In this document: piece after piece, positions 7,056 through 15,794 of the stretch
Layout: each line of letters begins with the position of its first letter
How positions within the stretch are numbered: the first letter of the stretch is position 1
From: Anaerolineales bacterium HSG25
GTDB lineage: Bacteria > Chloroflexota > Anaerolineae > 4572-78 > J111
NCBI GenBank assembly: GCA_030377865.1
Contig: JAUCGA010000051.1
Coordinates: 1-37,933, forward strand
Length of the DNA stretch: 37,933 nucleotides
Reading direction: 5' to 3'
Program-made: the position numbers and the translations under genes
Notes under the pieces: model-generated
The model's database searches: none
Seen by the model: the letters and a program-made list of their open reading frames with translations, nothing else
What the model was told of the DNA's origin: nothing

Positions 7056-7298
7056 ATGATTGTCACCAAAGAACTACTTAAATCCGAAATTGATAAACTC
7101 CCAGAGAGCTATATTGATCTGTTATATCGCATCGTTCAGGCCATGCTCACCCCCCTAGAGCGATTCACCACACAGGTTCAACCTCAGTCAGCTAAATCTT
7201 GGGCAGACATTGTCGATGAAACCTACGGCTCTCTAGCCGATAATCCGATTGAACGAGCGCCACAAGGCGAGTTTGAGATTCGAGAGGCGATTGTATGA
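7056..7298 (+). CDS. Antitoxin of a VapBC-type pair
   Basis: This 80-residue, mostly helical acidic protein (VTKELLKSEIDKLPESYIDLLYRIVQAM) is followed by a disordered linker and a C-terminal peptide ending EGxFEIREAIV-like. It overlaps the PIN toxin gene by 4 nt (ATGA), the standard antitoxin-first arrangement. A GAGGTG ribosome site precedes the ATG. The N-terminal half probably dimerises and the C-terminal peptide wraps the toxin. I recognise no classical DNA-binding motif (AbrB, RHH or Phd), so the antitoxin class is uncertain. The function is inferred mainly from its partner. Confidence 0.75.
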   Translation: MIVTKELLKSEIDKLPESYIDLLYRIVQAMLTPLERFTTQVQPQSAKSWADIVDETYGSLADNPIERAPQGEFEIREAIV

Positions 7299-7699
7299 TC
7301 TACCTGCTCGATACCAATGTCTGCATTAAATATCTTAACGGTCGCTCATCTGAGATAAGGCAAAAGGTAGCGCTACATGGGCCGCAAACGATTGCTTTAT
7401 GCTCTGTGGTTAAGGCCGAACTATTTTACGGGGCAATGAAGAGCCATAACCCTCAAAAAACATTAGCCCAACAACATCAGTTTGTTAGTCATTTTCAATC
7501 GTTGCCCTTTGACGATTCCGCGGCAGAAACCTATAGCGAAATTCGGGCTGATCTGGAAAAACGAGGGACACCGATTGGCCCCAATGATCTACTGATCGCC
7601 TCAATCGCAATAGCCAATAACTTAACGCTTGTCACCCACAATCGCCGTGAGTTTAGCCGAGTTCAAGGGTTAAAGATTGAGGATTGGGAAACGAGCTAA
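7295..7699 (+). CDS. vapC: VapC-like PIN-domain ribonuclease toxin
   Basis: This 134-residue protein is a complete PIN domain. The metal-binding acidic residues are visible: D6 in MIYLLDTNVC, E42 in KAELFYGA, D98 in GPNDLLIAS, and a fourth position N116/E119 in THNRREF. VapC toxins cleave tRNA or rRNA with Mg2+ or Mn2+ and are held inactive by the antitoxin. GTPIGPNDLLIASIAIANNLTLVTHNRREFSRVQGLKIEDW is the typical C-terminal half. It is translationally coupled to the antitoxin and intact in length. No other toxin-antitoxin pair is visible here. Confidence 0.92.
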   Translation: MIYLLDTNVCIKYLNGRSSEIRQKVALHGPQTIALCSVVKAELFYGAMKSHNPQKTLAQQHQFVSHFQSLPFDDSAAETYSEIRADLEKRGTPIGPNDLLIASIAIANNLTLVTHNRREFSRVQGLKIEDWETS

Positions 7700-7872
7700 A
7701 CTATTCAGTTGTTAAGGTGCAAAACATCTTACACAAAAACTTTCAGCCCTGCACCAGTTGAATTGAGGTTTTTTATTCAAGCAATTTCACTTCGTCATAC
7801 TTTTGGTTGGCTACAACGATCAATTTTGTCCGGTACTTAGTTAATTACCACAAAATTGTGCTATTATGAAAC

Positions 7873-7904
7873 AAAAAGGCCACGCTATAAAGCGTGGCCT
7901 TTTT
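7873..7904. terminator. Strong hairpin terminator after tRNA-Leu
   Basis: A 14-bp perfect stem AAAAAGGCCACGCT/AGCGTGGCCTTTTT with a 4-nt loop, 1 nt beyond the encoded CCA end of the tRNA (minus strand). It can act on both strands. Confidence 0.85.
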
Positions 7905-7905
7905 A

Positions 7906-7994
7906 TGGTGGGCCGAGTGGGAGTCGAACCCACACGAGGTTACAAGCCCCGGGGGATTTTAAGTCCCCTGCGTCTGCCATTCCGCCACCGGCCC
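7906..7994 (-). tRNA. tRNA-Leu (anticodon UAA)
   Basis: The minus strand gives an 89-nt class II tRNA with encoded CCA. It has acceptor GGGCCGG pairing with CGGCCC, a D arm GGCGGAATGGCAGAC, and an anticodon stem GGGGA/TCCCC around loop CTTAAAA (anticodon TAA at 7959-7961). A long variable arm follows, then a T arm GTGGGTTCGACTCCCAC. It reads UUA (and UUG by wobble). Ordinary in structure, it stands alone and ends at a strong terminator. Confidence 0.97.
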
Positions 7995-8063
7995 GTTTAA
8001 TTTATTCAATTAACTGGCCTCAATATTACAACAAAATCGTTAAAAAGCAAATATTAGACTTGT

Positions 8064-8205
8064 TACCCGACAAGGTTCTTTAGTCTCAACTAAATACAAA
8101 GAAATATCTGACAGGATTAACAAAATTAACAAGATTAAAGGCAAAAAATCCTGTTAATCTTGTTAATTCTGTCGAAAAAAATTTTATTTAATCAGCATGT
8201 CGGGT
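8064..8205. mobile_element. MITE-like element, GACAGGATTAAC core, TACCCGACA ends (copy 1)
   Basis: Inverted ends TACCCGACA (8064-8072) and TGTCGGGT (8198-8205) enclose a long imperfect palindrome built of GACAGGATTAACAAAATTAA and its complement (8107-8173). Another copy with the same ends is at 31633-31775. Four elements with the same core but different ends lie at 9078, 17958, 20416 and 25310. It is non-coding. Confidence 0.75.
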
Positions 8206-8242
8206 GCTGAGATATTAGAAACAGGTCTTAAACTACGCCAAC

Positions 8243-9037
8243 TCATTCCCAATCTTGAGCCATCCATAATAGATATTGGGGCATGGCCGTCATCCAATAG
8301 CTGTAGGTATGTTTGCCCGGCCCAAAAACAGCGGTGTGTTCTATGCCAGCTTCCTCCAAATGAGCAACCATCACCTCTGCCCGAGCCAACATAAGTGGGT
8401 CTTGCTCGCCCGTGTTCAAAAAAAGCCGTGGTGACTGATCCGCCGATAAGGTAGAGAGCCAGCCTTTCAAAGCTGGCTCCTCTCCGCTAACCAGTCCACT
8501 GCCAAACATGCCCGCACTGGCAAATGTTTCTGGATGCTGAAAGGCCAAACGATAAGCCGCGATTCCCCCCAGCGATCCTCCAGCCGCGGCGCGATGATGA
8601 CGTTCAGCTAAAATGCGATAATCCTGTTCTACTTGGGGCAATAAGTCACCAAAAATAGTGGTGGCCTGACCGTCAGCCGCTGTATCATCGGTGTGGACAA
8701 TAATAAAGGGTGGTATCTGACCACTCAAAATCAATTCATCGACCAACTCGGCGATGCCTGCATTAAACCAATCTTTTGGCCCACCACTCCGCCCCGGTAC
8801 CAGATACAAAACCGGATAATCTCGCTCTAGTTCGGTTTCGTAACAGGGTGGTAAATAAATGAAAAAATCATAGGCATATCCGCGAGCCGGCTCGGGAACC
8901 GTATCAGCAACAACTGTTCCTGTTTCTTGACAGACCCACGGAGTCGGAATGATGACATCAGAGACATCAGATGTAGTCGATTGACATCCAACCAATAAAA
9001 AGGTAATTAATACTAAAACAGGCATTTTAATTTCCAT
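8243..9037 (-). CDS. Secreted lipoprotein esterase (alpha/beta hydrolase, esterase D/Fes type)
   Basis: This 264-residue protein has a lipobox LLVGC (Cys18) after a hydrophobic signal, so it is predicted to be membrane-anchored outside the cell. The hydrolase fold shows YDFFIYLPPCYE and YPVLYLVPGRSG near the start, the nucleophile elbow GGSLGG (Ser155), the acid in GEQDPL (Asp213) and the His in GPGKHTYSYW (His243). These are typical of the putative esterase family that includes enterochelin esterase-like and feruloyl esterase-like enzymes. The substrate is unknown and no siderophore genes are near. It is flanked by two MITE-like palindromes, and its start region is intact. Confidence 0.85.
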   Translation of the reverse strand: MEIKMPVLVLITFLLVGCQSTTSDVSDVIIPTPWVCQETGTVVADTVPEPARGYAYDFFIYLPPCYETELERDYPVLYLVPGRSGGPKDWFNAGIAELVDELILSGQIPPFIIVHTDDTAADGQATTIFGDLLPQVEQDYRILAERHHRAAAGGSLGGIAAYRLAFQHPETFASAGMFGSGLVSGEEPALKGWLSTLSADQSPRLFLNTGEQDPLMLARAEVMVAHLEEAGIEHTAVFGPGKHTYSYWMTAMPQYLLWMAQDWE

Positions 9038-9077
9038 GATTGCGCCTTTTTTAGCAACAATAATTGGATGATAAGAT

Positions 9078-9239
9078 CAGAAGTTTATCATTTCAACATG
9101 ACTAAAACAATGCCTGACAGGATTAACAGAATTGACAGGATTACAAGCAAAAAAAATCCTGTTAATCTTGTTAATCCTGTCAAAAAATGCTTTTGATTTT
9201 ATCAATATATCAGGTCATGAATGAAACGACAAACTCTTG
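9078..9239. mobile_element. MITE-like element, CARAAGTTTRTC ends (copy A)
   Basis: Left end CAGAAGTTTATCATTTCA (9078-9095) and right end TGAAACGACAAACTCTTG (9222-9239) are imperfect inverted repeats. The core is the GACAGGATTAACAGAATTGA palindrome (about 9116-9183). The right end overlaps the first codons of the cell wall hydrolase gene that starts at 9221. Confidence 0.75.
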
Positions 9240-10075
9240 ATAAGATGATGTACATGGCAGAGCCGCTTCGATTGCAGGGGTTGAGAAATTATAGAATCTA
9301 TGCTAAACTAGTTGACATAATGTCAATTGTACCTGAAGAACAACAACCTCCAACCATAGACCATCAGGCCAAAGCATCAAATCGACCAACAATTGGGCCT
9401 GAAGAGGCTATTTTAGCTGTTGGCGCGCTCTGTTTTTTGATATTCGGGTGTGTGGTAATGGTAGTCATGCTTCCTTTGATTACCCAAGCCAACGTAGCTG
9501 TGGCCGATGGCTCTCTTAATATTCTGCCAATACAGCCGTCTAGTCCGAATTACACACCTACTCTACCCCCAACATGGACTCCTTCGGTCACGCCGATTGT
9601 GATTCCCACGTTGGTTGGCACACCTGTTTTTACAGGACGATTGGCTGTTCATCTTCATCGACCTAACCCTCAGCGTTCAAAAATGCGTTTGGCTATCCCC
9701 TCTTTTAACTTTGTTGTCCCTCATCATCAAGAAGTTGTAGATTTAGCTCGGATTTTGCAAGGCGAATCGCCGGGGGATAAAGAGGCGGCTTATCGAGTAG
9801 GTTGGGTGGCAAAAAATCGGCATCGACATGGCGGTTATGGGGACAGCTACTACGAGGTGTCGAGTGGTTTTTTTGGCTACCGAGCTAATATGCAACCAAG
9901 TGAGGAGTTTTTGCAGATTGCCCAACGTATTATCCGAGCGCAAAAAGATCCGACTGATGGCTGTTTATATGCCCTCTCTCGGACAGACATCACCAATTTG
10001 GGGGTGCCGCCGAGCCGTGCTGACGTGGCCTATGGAGAATGGTTCTTTTTTAGGACATGGCCGCTAAATGGATAA
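9221..10075 (+). CDS. Membrane-anchored SleB-like cell wall hydrolase
   Basis: This protein of up to 284 residues has a short cytoplasmic part, one membrane helix (about 63-88, ILAVGALCFLIFGCVVMVVM) and an extracellular Pro/Thr-rich linker (SPNYTPTLPPTWTPSVTPIV). The C-terminal domain (about 170-284), VVDLARILQGESPGDKEAAY then GWVAKNR, matches the SleB-like Hydrolase_2 pattern with Glu182 as likely catalytic acid, so peptidoglycan cleavage is predicted. The ATG at 9221 and first six codons lie in the end of a MITE-like element. The native start may be further in, for example the ATG at 9320. It converges on the E1 beta gene with only 4 bp between stop codons. Confidence 0.7.
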   Translation: MKRQTLDKMMYMAEPLRLQGLRNYRIYAKLVDIMSIVPEEQQPPTIDHQAKASNRPTIGPEEAILAVGALCFLIFGCVVMVVMLPLITQANVAVADGSLNILPIQPSSPNYTPTLPPTWTPSVTPIVIPTLVGTPVFTGRLAVHLHRPNPQRSKMRLAIPSFNFVVPHHQEVVDLARILQGESPGDKEAAYRVGWVAKNRHRHGGYGDSYYEVSSGFFGYRANMQPSEEFLQIAQRIIRAQKDPTDGCLYALSRTDITNLGVPPSRADVAYGEWFFFRTWPLNG

Positions 10076-10079
10076 CACG

Positions 10080-11060
10080 CTAGGGAGCCAAAACCCGCCG
10101 TATGGCATTGATAACACGAATGGGCGTAGGCATGAGCAAATCTTCCATGGCCGGAGTAGGGAAAGGGGTATCAGGTGAGGTGACTCGTTCGATTGGTTTG
10201 AGCAGGCTGTAAAGACATCGCTCGCTAATTAGGGCGCTAACCTCAGCCCCAACACCACCTGTACGAACAGCCTCATGCAAAATCACTACTCGGCCTGTTT
10301 TGTTAACGGTGGCTTCGATAGCCGTCTCATCAAGCGGAGCTACCGTGCGTAAATCGAGCAGTTCAATTGAAACTCCATCCGTTTGCTCAATCTCGGCAAT
10401 GGCCTGCTCGGCCACCTTAACCATCGCGCCATAAGTGATAAGCGACAGGTCATTGCCCGTTTTTAACAGCTTTGCCTGTCCAATTGGGATGGTGTATCGT
10501 TCCGCCGGAACCTCCTGCCGAAAAGAACGATACAGCTTCATGTGTTCCAAGAAAAATACCGGATCAGGATCCTCTACTGCCGCGTGAAGTAGACCTTTAG
10601 CATCATACGGATTAGAGGGTATGACAACCTTAATCCCTTGCAGGTGCATAAACAGCCCCTCAAAATTATCAGAGTGAAACTCAGGGGTGCGAACTCCACC
10701 GCCAAACGGGCCACGAATCACCAGCGGTACTGTGAACACGCCTCCAGAGCGATAACGCATGCGAGAGGCTTGTGAGCCAATCTGGTTAAAGGCAGTGAAA
10801 CTGAACGAGGAGAACTGCATCTCGGCGATAGGGCGTAAACCATAAATTGCCATGCCTATTGCTGTGCCAATAATACCCGATTCGGCCAGTGGCGTATCAA
10901 ATACTCGACGCTCTCCAAATTCAGCCTGTAATCCCTCAGTTAGGCGAAAAACCCCTCCGTTCTTACCAACATCCTCACCCAATATTAACACCCGTGGGTC
11001 ACGGGCTAACTCTTGTCCTAAGGCTTGATTGATGGCTTGTACCATAGTCCAGTTTGGCAT
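10080..11060 (-). CDS. pdhB: 2-oxoacid (probably pyruvate) dehydrogenase E1 component, beta subunit
   Basis: This 326-residue protein has the standard length for E1 beta. MVQAINQALGQELARDPRVLILGEDVGKNGGVFRLTEGL, then FDTPLAESGIIGTAIGMA, is the thiamine-diphosphate-binding half with the catalytic Glu in PLAESG. VIPSNPYDAKGLLHAA and ITYGAMVKVAEQA, LLDLRTVAPLD, VVILHEAVRTGGVGAE form the transketolase C-terminal domain. It pairs with an E1 alpha subunit and E2 to make acyl-CoA from 2-oxoacids. AAAGGA precedes the ATG. E1 alpha, usually adjacent upstream, and E2 are both absent here. Whether it serves pyruvate, branched-chain oxoacids or acetoin cannot be fixed from sequence alone. Confidence 0.88.
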   Translation of the reverse strand: MPNWTMVQAINQALGQELARDPRVLILGEDVGKNGGVFRLTEGLQAEFGERRVFDTPLAESGIIGTAIGMAIYGLRPIAEMQFSSFSFTAFNQIGSQASRMRYRSGGVFTVPLVIRGPFGGGVRTPEFHSDNFEGLFMHLQGIKVVIPSNPYDAKGLLHAAVEDPDPVFFLEHMKLYRSFRQEVPAERYTIPIGQAKLLKTGNDLSLITYGAMVKVAEQAIAEIEQTDGVSIELLDLRTVAPLDETAIEATVNKTGRVVILHEAVRTGGVGAEVSALISERCLYSLLKPIERVTSPDTPFPTPAMEDLLMPTPIRVINAIRRVLAP

Positions 11061-11194
11061 GGGAAATCCTTTGCTCCGATTTTTTTACGTGACTTTAGCA
11101 CCAATATAGGCCACTATTGTCACTATTATAAAATAGCCCTGACAAAATATCAAACCAGTTATCACAACCGTATCTCTCACTTTGGGGAAACTAT

Positions 11195-11371
11195 AATTTA
11201 ACATCAACCAAAACCTTGTCTAAGCTAACAATCTTTCAGATAATGGTTTTCAATTTAAGGCCAACCTTCCCGCAAGTTTAGAACTTGCGGGAAGGTTATG
11301 GCTGACTTGCGGGAAGGTGATGGCTGAAATTTAACATCAACCAAAACCTTGTCTAAGCTAAGGTTTTGGTT
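11195..11371. repeat. 34-bp direct repeat flanking a palindrome
   Basis: A perfect 34-bp segment beginning AATTTAACATCAACC occurs at 11195-11228 and 11328-11361. Between them is the family D palindrome ACCTTCCCGCAAGTT/AACTTGCGGGAAGGT (11263-11297, 3-nt loop), found again at 20485-20517 and as a half near 23867. The second direct repeat forms a 12-bp hairpin (11339-11350/11360-11371) just before the sensor kinase. Nothing else is seen in 11061-11407. Confidence 0.85.
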
Positions 11372-11407
11372 TGGCTACTTTATGGTACAATAAAAAGGCG
11401 AAGATAA

Positions 11408-14400
11408 ATGTCTAAACTTGAGAGTGACGAACGATCTAATCTCTCTCCGAGAATTTCGGGCAACCTCAAATTTGGAGGCCTTACTAGGATGGATACCCAA
11501 CCAAAAAACCAGTTTTTACCTTTTAAGCACAACCTTATTATTTCGATTTTGCTTATTTTGGTTCCCACCCTTGTTATCATCTCCTTAGTTAATTATAACC
11601 TTTCTAAACAGAATTTATTAACCTATTATGACTACATGGATAGCAAAACTGAGCAGTTGTTAATAGATCATTTACAGCACATTGAAAGAACAACGTTAGA
11701 AGAAGGAGATAGTTTACGTGTAACCCCCGAAAAAATGTTTTTTTCGGACTTGCAAGATTTTGTGAACAATTTTAAGCAGTTAAATCCATCTGTAGAAGAT
11801 GTACGTTTATTTAACCATCAGGGGAAATTATTAATAGGGGTAGAAACATCGGCTGATGATCGAATTAAGCTGATCATGACCCAAATTGAGAATTCAGATC
11901 AAATACAGTTTATTGTTACAACCAACGAACACAAAAACCGCATTAAATACATCTTAGTCGAACCATCAAATAACCAACAAGGCAATGAGAATTTGCTCGT
12001 AGAGCTTACATATACCTTAAGCTTTTATGCAGATTTACTACAACGACAGTTACTTATAAATATAGCCATCAGTTTGGGTATAATAACCTTAGTTATAATC
12101 GTATCATTAATTGTCGGAAACAATATTTCTAAACCGATCCAGTCGATTGCTAATGATGTAGAGCAGATTATCGCACAAGACTTAAATCATCGGGTCACAG
12201 TCAACACCAATAATGAGTTACAGATTATTGGGAATAGTATTAATACATTGGTGACCAGCATGATTCATCATATAGAAAAAATTAAAGAAGTGGAGCATGA
12301 TCTCCGCGAAAAAGAGCGTTCAACCCGCTCCTTAATCGATGCTCTCCCCGATTTAATTATTAGAGTTTCTCCAGATGGGAAATATTTAGACTTTAAGGGG
12401 AACATTCAAGGAATGCAAGCCCTTGCCGTGCCAGAAAACCTTGGCAGAAAAAATGACGTTATTTTGCCGGTTAAGGTAGCACAACAACAACAACATTATA
12501 TTGACTTGGCGATTAGTACAGGAAAGGTGCAAATTTATGAGCAGACACTTATTTCTGAAGGGATGCCGCAACATAACGAAATAAGGATTATCAATTGGGA
12601 CAATGATGAAGTTTTATTGATTATTCGGAATGTGACGGAGCGTAAGCAGATTGATGAAGATTTACGGCACTATCAACTTCATCTTGAGCGATTGGTTAAA
12701 GAGCAAACGGCTGGGTTAACCGCGGCCAACCAATCTCTGCTCCAAGAAATCCAAGAGCGGGAGATAATTGGTAAAGCTCTAAGAGAAAGTGAACAAAGAT
12801 ATCGTCAACTATTTGAAGATTCGCCGATTTCGTTATGGGAGGTTGATTACTCGGCAATAAAAACCTATTGTAAAACATTAGCTCGGCAAAACAATTTTGA
12901 TTTTGAGAATTACCTTGCCCAAAACCCCCAAGTCACAAAGCATTGCGTCAATTTAGTTAGAGTTATTGATGTTAACTTTGCTACCTTAAAGTTATTTGGG
13001 ACAGAAAACAAAAATGAATTCCTAGATATCATAAAGCATATTTTCTATAATATTGTGGGGATGGAATTCGACCAACAGATTATTGCAATAGGAGAAAATA
13101 AAACCAATTTATCAATGGAGATTGAATCTAGTACCCTAGTGAGCAAAAAACGCCATCTTCATTTGATTTGGTCTGTAGCACGTGGGTATGAAAAGAGTTA
13201 CGCCAAAATATTTCTCTCAATCACCAATATTACTGCCCGTAAACATACCGAACAAATGCTTACTCGCCAAAATGAATACCTCGCCGCACTTCATAATATT
13301 ACCCTAGCTTTGGTTAGTCATCTGGATTTAGATAACCTACTAAAAAATATTATCGAGCAGATTAGTCAATTGTTAGGTACAACGCACAGTTTTATTTACC
13401 TAGTAGAGCCGAATCGTGATGTACTTGAGCTAAAAATTGGTCGGGGCATCTTCGATACTATCGTTGGACTAGAACTTGTGAAAAATGAAGGTGTAGGTGG
13501 AAAAGTATGGCAAACTGAGCAACCTCTAGTCATTGATGATTATGATCAATGGGCACAACGAATACCATACATAAAAGCTAATCTTATTGGCTCACTAATT
13601 GGCGTACCACTAAAATATCGATCCCAAACTATGGGCGTTATCGGCTTGGCATACGATGCCTCACAAACAAACATGTTTGGTGACGAGGAAGTGAATATAT
13701 TAAATAGGTTTGCTCAGTTGGCTTCGATTGCTTTAGAAAACGCACGCCTCTTTGAGATGGAACGTAAAACTCGTAAACAGGTTGAAACATTACGTACTGT
13801 ATCCCTAGCTTTAAGCGTTACTCGTACTCAAGCTGAAACATTTCATCTTATTCTAACCGAATTACAAAAAGTCGTCCCGTATGATAGTGCCTCTATTCAA
13901 GAATTAAAGCAGAACCACCTAGAAATTATAGACTTCACAGACCCTCAACATGCGGATGAATTGATTGGCATGTGTTTTGGCTTAAAAGATGAAAAACACC
14001 CCAATTACCGAGTGATACGGGATCGATCACCGTTAATCATAAAAGATGTCCAAAAAAATTACCCTTCGTTTCAAGGTCAGCCCCACAGTATTCGGGCTTG
14101 GTTGGGGGTACCGTTAATTATTGGTAACCAACTGATTGGCATGATTACATTGGATAAGAAAGACCCAGATTTTTACACTCAAGAACATGCGGTATTGGCT
14201 CAAGCATTTGCTACTCAGGCCGCTATTGCGATAGAAAATGCCCGTCTTTATAGTGCCACCCGTGAGGCAACAGCCACCGCAGAAGCGGCTAATCAAGCTA
14301 AGAGCAGCTTTTTAGCTAGCATGAGCCATGAGCTAAGAACTCCTTTAAACGCTATCCTTGGTTATGCTCAAATTCTACAAGAAGACATCTCATTAGACCC

Positions 14401-15685
14401 AACTCATCTTGAGGGGGCTGAGATTATAAAACGGAGTGGTGAACATCTTCTGTTTCTTATTAATGATATTTTGGATATTTCTCGAATTGAAGCCGGTAAG
14501 ATGAAACTTCGTCCTGTAGAACTGCACCTACCCTCTCTTATCGAAAGAATATCAGAGGTTATGACGATTCAAGCCGCCGAAAAAGGTATTCGATTTGTTT
14601 TCCAACCGTTCGACTTTATCCACAACAAACCGTCTGAAAAGTTGCCTCATCTGATTTATGGAGATAAAAAACGTTTATGGCAAGTTCTGGTAAATTTATT
14701 GGGTAATGCTATTAAATTTACCTCAGAAGGACAAGTTACCTTTAAGGTTGGCCCAATGACTCAATCTGTCCCCTCAGACTCTTCTCTCGCGGTAAAATTA
14801 CGTTTTCAAGTTGAAGATACGGGAATTGGTATTGCTCCTGAACAGGTAACGGCAATTTTCCAACCCTTCCAACAGGTTAATACGAAGCAATCAAAAACTG
14901 ATGGAACAGGATTAGGTCTGCCAATTAGCCAACATTTAGTCCAAATGATGGATGGAACTCTTAAGGTAGAAAGTTTGCCCGGTAAAGGGTCAACTTTTTG
15001 GTTTGATTTAAAGTTGCTAACAAAAATCGACACGTATGAGAGACCAGTTATCGTTAAGAAAAAACAGGTTGTTATATCTCCTAAAATATTAATTGTCGAC
15101 GACGATAAATCTAACCGTTTCTTTTTGAAAACATTAATTAGTAGACATGGTTTTATTGTCAGAGAAGCAATTGACGGAAATGATGGCATAAACAAAGCCG
15201 TCAAATTTCAACCAGATATTATTTTAACTGATATTCGAATGACCGATTTAGATGGATTAAGCATGACTCGGCAAATCCGACAACATCCAGAGATAAAGGA
15301 TGTGATTATCATCGCTAGTTCGGCAAGTACAACAGAGGCTGATGAAGAAGAAAGTTTAGCCGCAGGCTGTAATGACTTTATCGGTAAGCCAGTTAACTTT
15401 AAACATTTAATAAAGGTGCTAAAACAGTTCCTGAATATAACGACACCAAGCCAAAAAGCACCGCCAGAAATATTGCCAAAACAGCCTCTAGTGATACCCT
15501 CATCTCAAATTATAGACCTGCTAATCGACCTTACCAAAAGAGGAGATATTCAGGAGATTCGAGATCAAGTTATTGCGTTACGAAAATCAGACCAAAAATT
15601 CATTCCCTTTTCCGATAAAATACTTAAATTAGCAAAAAATTTTCGCATCAATGACATTGAACATTTTTTAGAAAGTTTAGTCTGA
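11408..15685 (+). CDS. Large hybrid sensor histidine kinase (HAMP-PAS-PAS-GAF-GAF-HisKA-HATPase-REC)
   Basis: This 1425-residue membrane kinase has TM helices at about 42-62 and 214-236 around an extracellular sensor, HAMP (about 238-290), PAS (305-415), coiled coil, a second PAS-like domain (460-615) and two GAF domains (about 624-777 and 787-950). The HisKA domain has phosphoacceptor His974 ([20 protein letters not shown]). The ATPase has [19 protein letters not shown] and GTGLGLPIS, and the receiver (about 1221-1340) has Asp1275 in ILTDIRMTDLDG. A C-terminal helical module (about 1366-1424) resembles those in the kinase at 20701. The start is ambiguous: ATG 11408 has AAGG, while ATG 11489 has GGAGG further off. 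No output regulator is adjacent. The signal is unknown. Confidence 0.92.
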   Translation: MSKLESDERSNLSPRISGNLKFGGLTRMDTQPKNQFLPFKHNLIISILLILVPTLVIISLVNYNLSKQNLLTYYDYMDSKTEQLLIDHLQHIERTTLEEGDSLRVTPEKMFFSDLQDFVNNFKQLNPSVEDVRLFNHQGKLLIGVETSADDRIKLIMTQIENSDQIQFIVTTNEHKNRIKYILVEPSNNQQGNENLLVELTYTLSFYADLLQRQLLINIAISLGIITLVIIVSLIVGNNISKPIQSIANDVEQIIAQDLNHRVTVNTNNELQIIGNSINTLVTSMIHHIEKIKEVEHDLREKERSTRSLIDALPDLIIRVSPDGKYLDFKGNIQGMQALAVPENLGRKNDVILPVKVAQQQQHYIDLAISTGKVQIYEQTLISEGMPQHNEIRIINWDNDEVLLIIRNVTERKQIDEDLRHYQLHLERLVKEQTAGLTAANQSLLQEIQEREIIGKALRESEQRYRQLFEDSPISLWEVDYSAIKTYCKTLARQNNFDFENYLAQNPQVTKHCVNLVRVIDVNFATLKLFGTENKNEFLDIIKHIFYNIVGMEFDQQIIAIGENKTNLSMEIESSTLVSKKRHLHLIWSVARGYEKSYAKIFLSITNITARKHTEQMLTRQNEYLAALHNITLALVSHLDLDNLLKNIIEQISQLLGTTHSFIYLVEPNRDVLELKIGRGIFDTIVGLELVKNEGVGGKVWQTEQPLVIDDYDQWAQRIPYIKANLIGSLIGVPLKYRSQTMGVIGLAYDASQTNMFGDEEVNILNRFAQLASIALENARLFEMERKTRKQVETLRTVSLALSVTRTQAETFHLILTELQKVVPYDSASIQELKQNHLEIIDFTDPQHADELIGMCFGLKDEKHPNYRVIRDRSPLIIKDVQKNYPSFQGQPHSIRAWLGVPLIIGNQLIGMITLDKKDPDFYTQEHAVLAQAFATQAAIAIENARLYSATREATATAEAANQAKSSFLASMSHELRTPLNAILGYAQILQEDISLDPTHLEGAEIIKRSGEHLLFLINDILDISRIEAGKMKLRPVELHLPSLIERISEVMTIQAAEKGIRFVFQPFDFIHNKPSEKLPHLIYGDKKRLWQVLVNLLGNAIKFTSEGQVTFKVGPMTQSVPSDSSLAVKLRFQVEDTGIGIAPEQVTAIFQPFQQVNTKQSKTDGTGLGLPISQHLVQMMDGTLKVESLPGKGSTFWFDLKLLTKIDTYERPVIVKKKQVVISPKILIVDDDKSNRFFLKTLISRHGFIVREAIDGNDGINKAVKFQPDIILTDIRMTDLDGLSMTRQIRQHPEIKDVIIIASSASTTEADEEESLAAGCNDFIGKPVNFKHLIKVLKQFLNITTPSQKAPPEILPKQPLVIPSSQIIDLLIDLTKRGDIQEIRDQVIALRKSDQKFIPFSDKILKLAKNFRINDIEHFLESLV

Positions 15686-15713
15686 AAACTACTTATAATC
15701 GTTTGTGAAACAA

Positions 15714-15750
15714 AAACCCACCCCCTCATTGTACTAGAGAGAGTGGGTTT
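15714..15750. terminator. Hairpin between convergent genes
   Basis: AAACCCAC (15714-15721) pairs with GTGGGTTT (15743-15750), with further imperfect pairing inside. It sits between the kinase and ABC-F stop codons and may terminate both. Confidence 0.5.
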
Positions 15751-15794
15751 GAGCCAACCAGATTCGGTTATATTGTGTGACTGTAACTCTTGTT

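Noticed and set aside
8107..8174. CRISPR-like repetition of GACAGGATTAAC
   Set aside because: The units are joined head-to-head as palindromes without unique spacers of constant length and without cas genes, so they are MITE-like elements.
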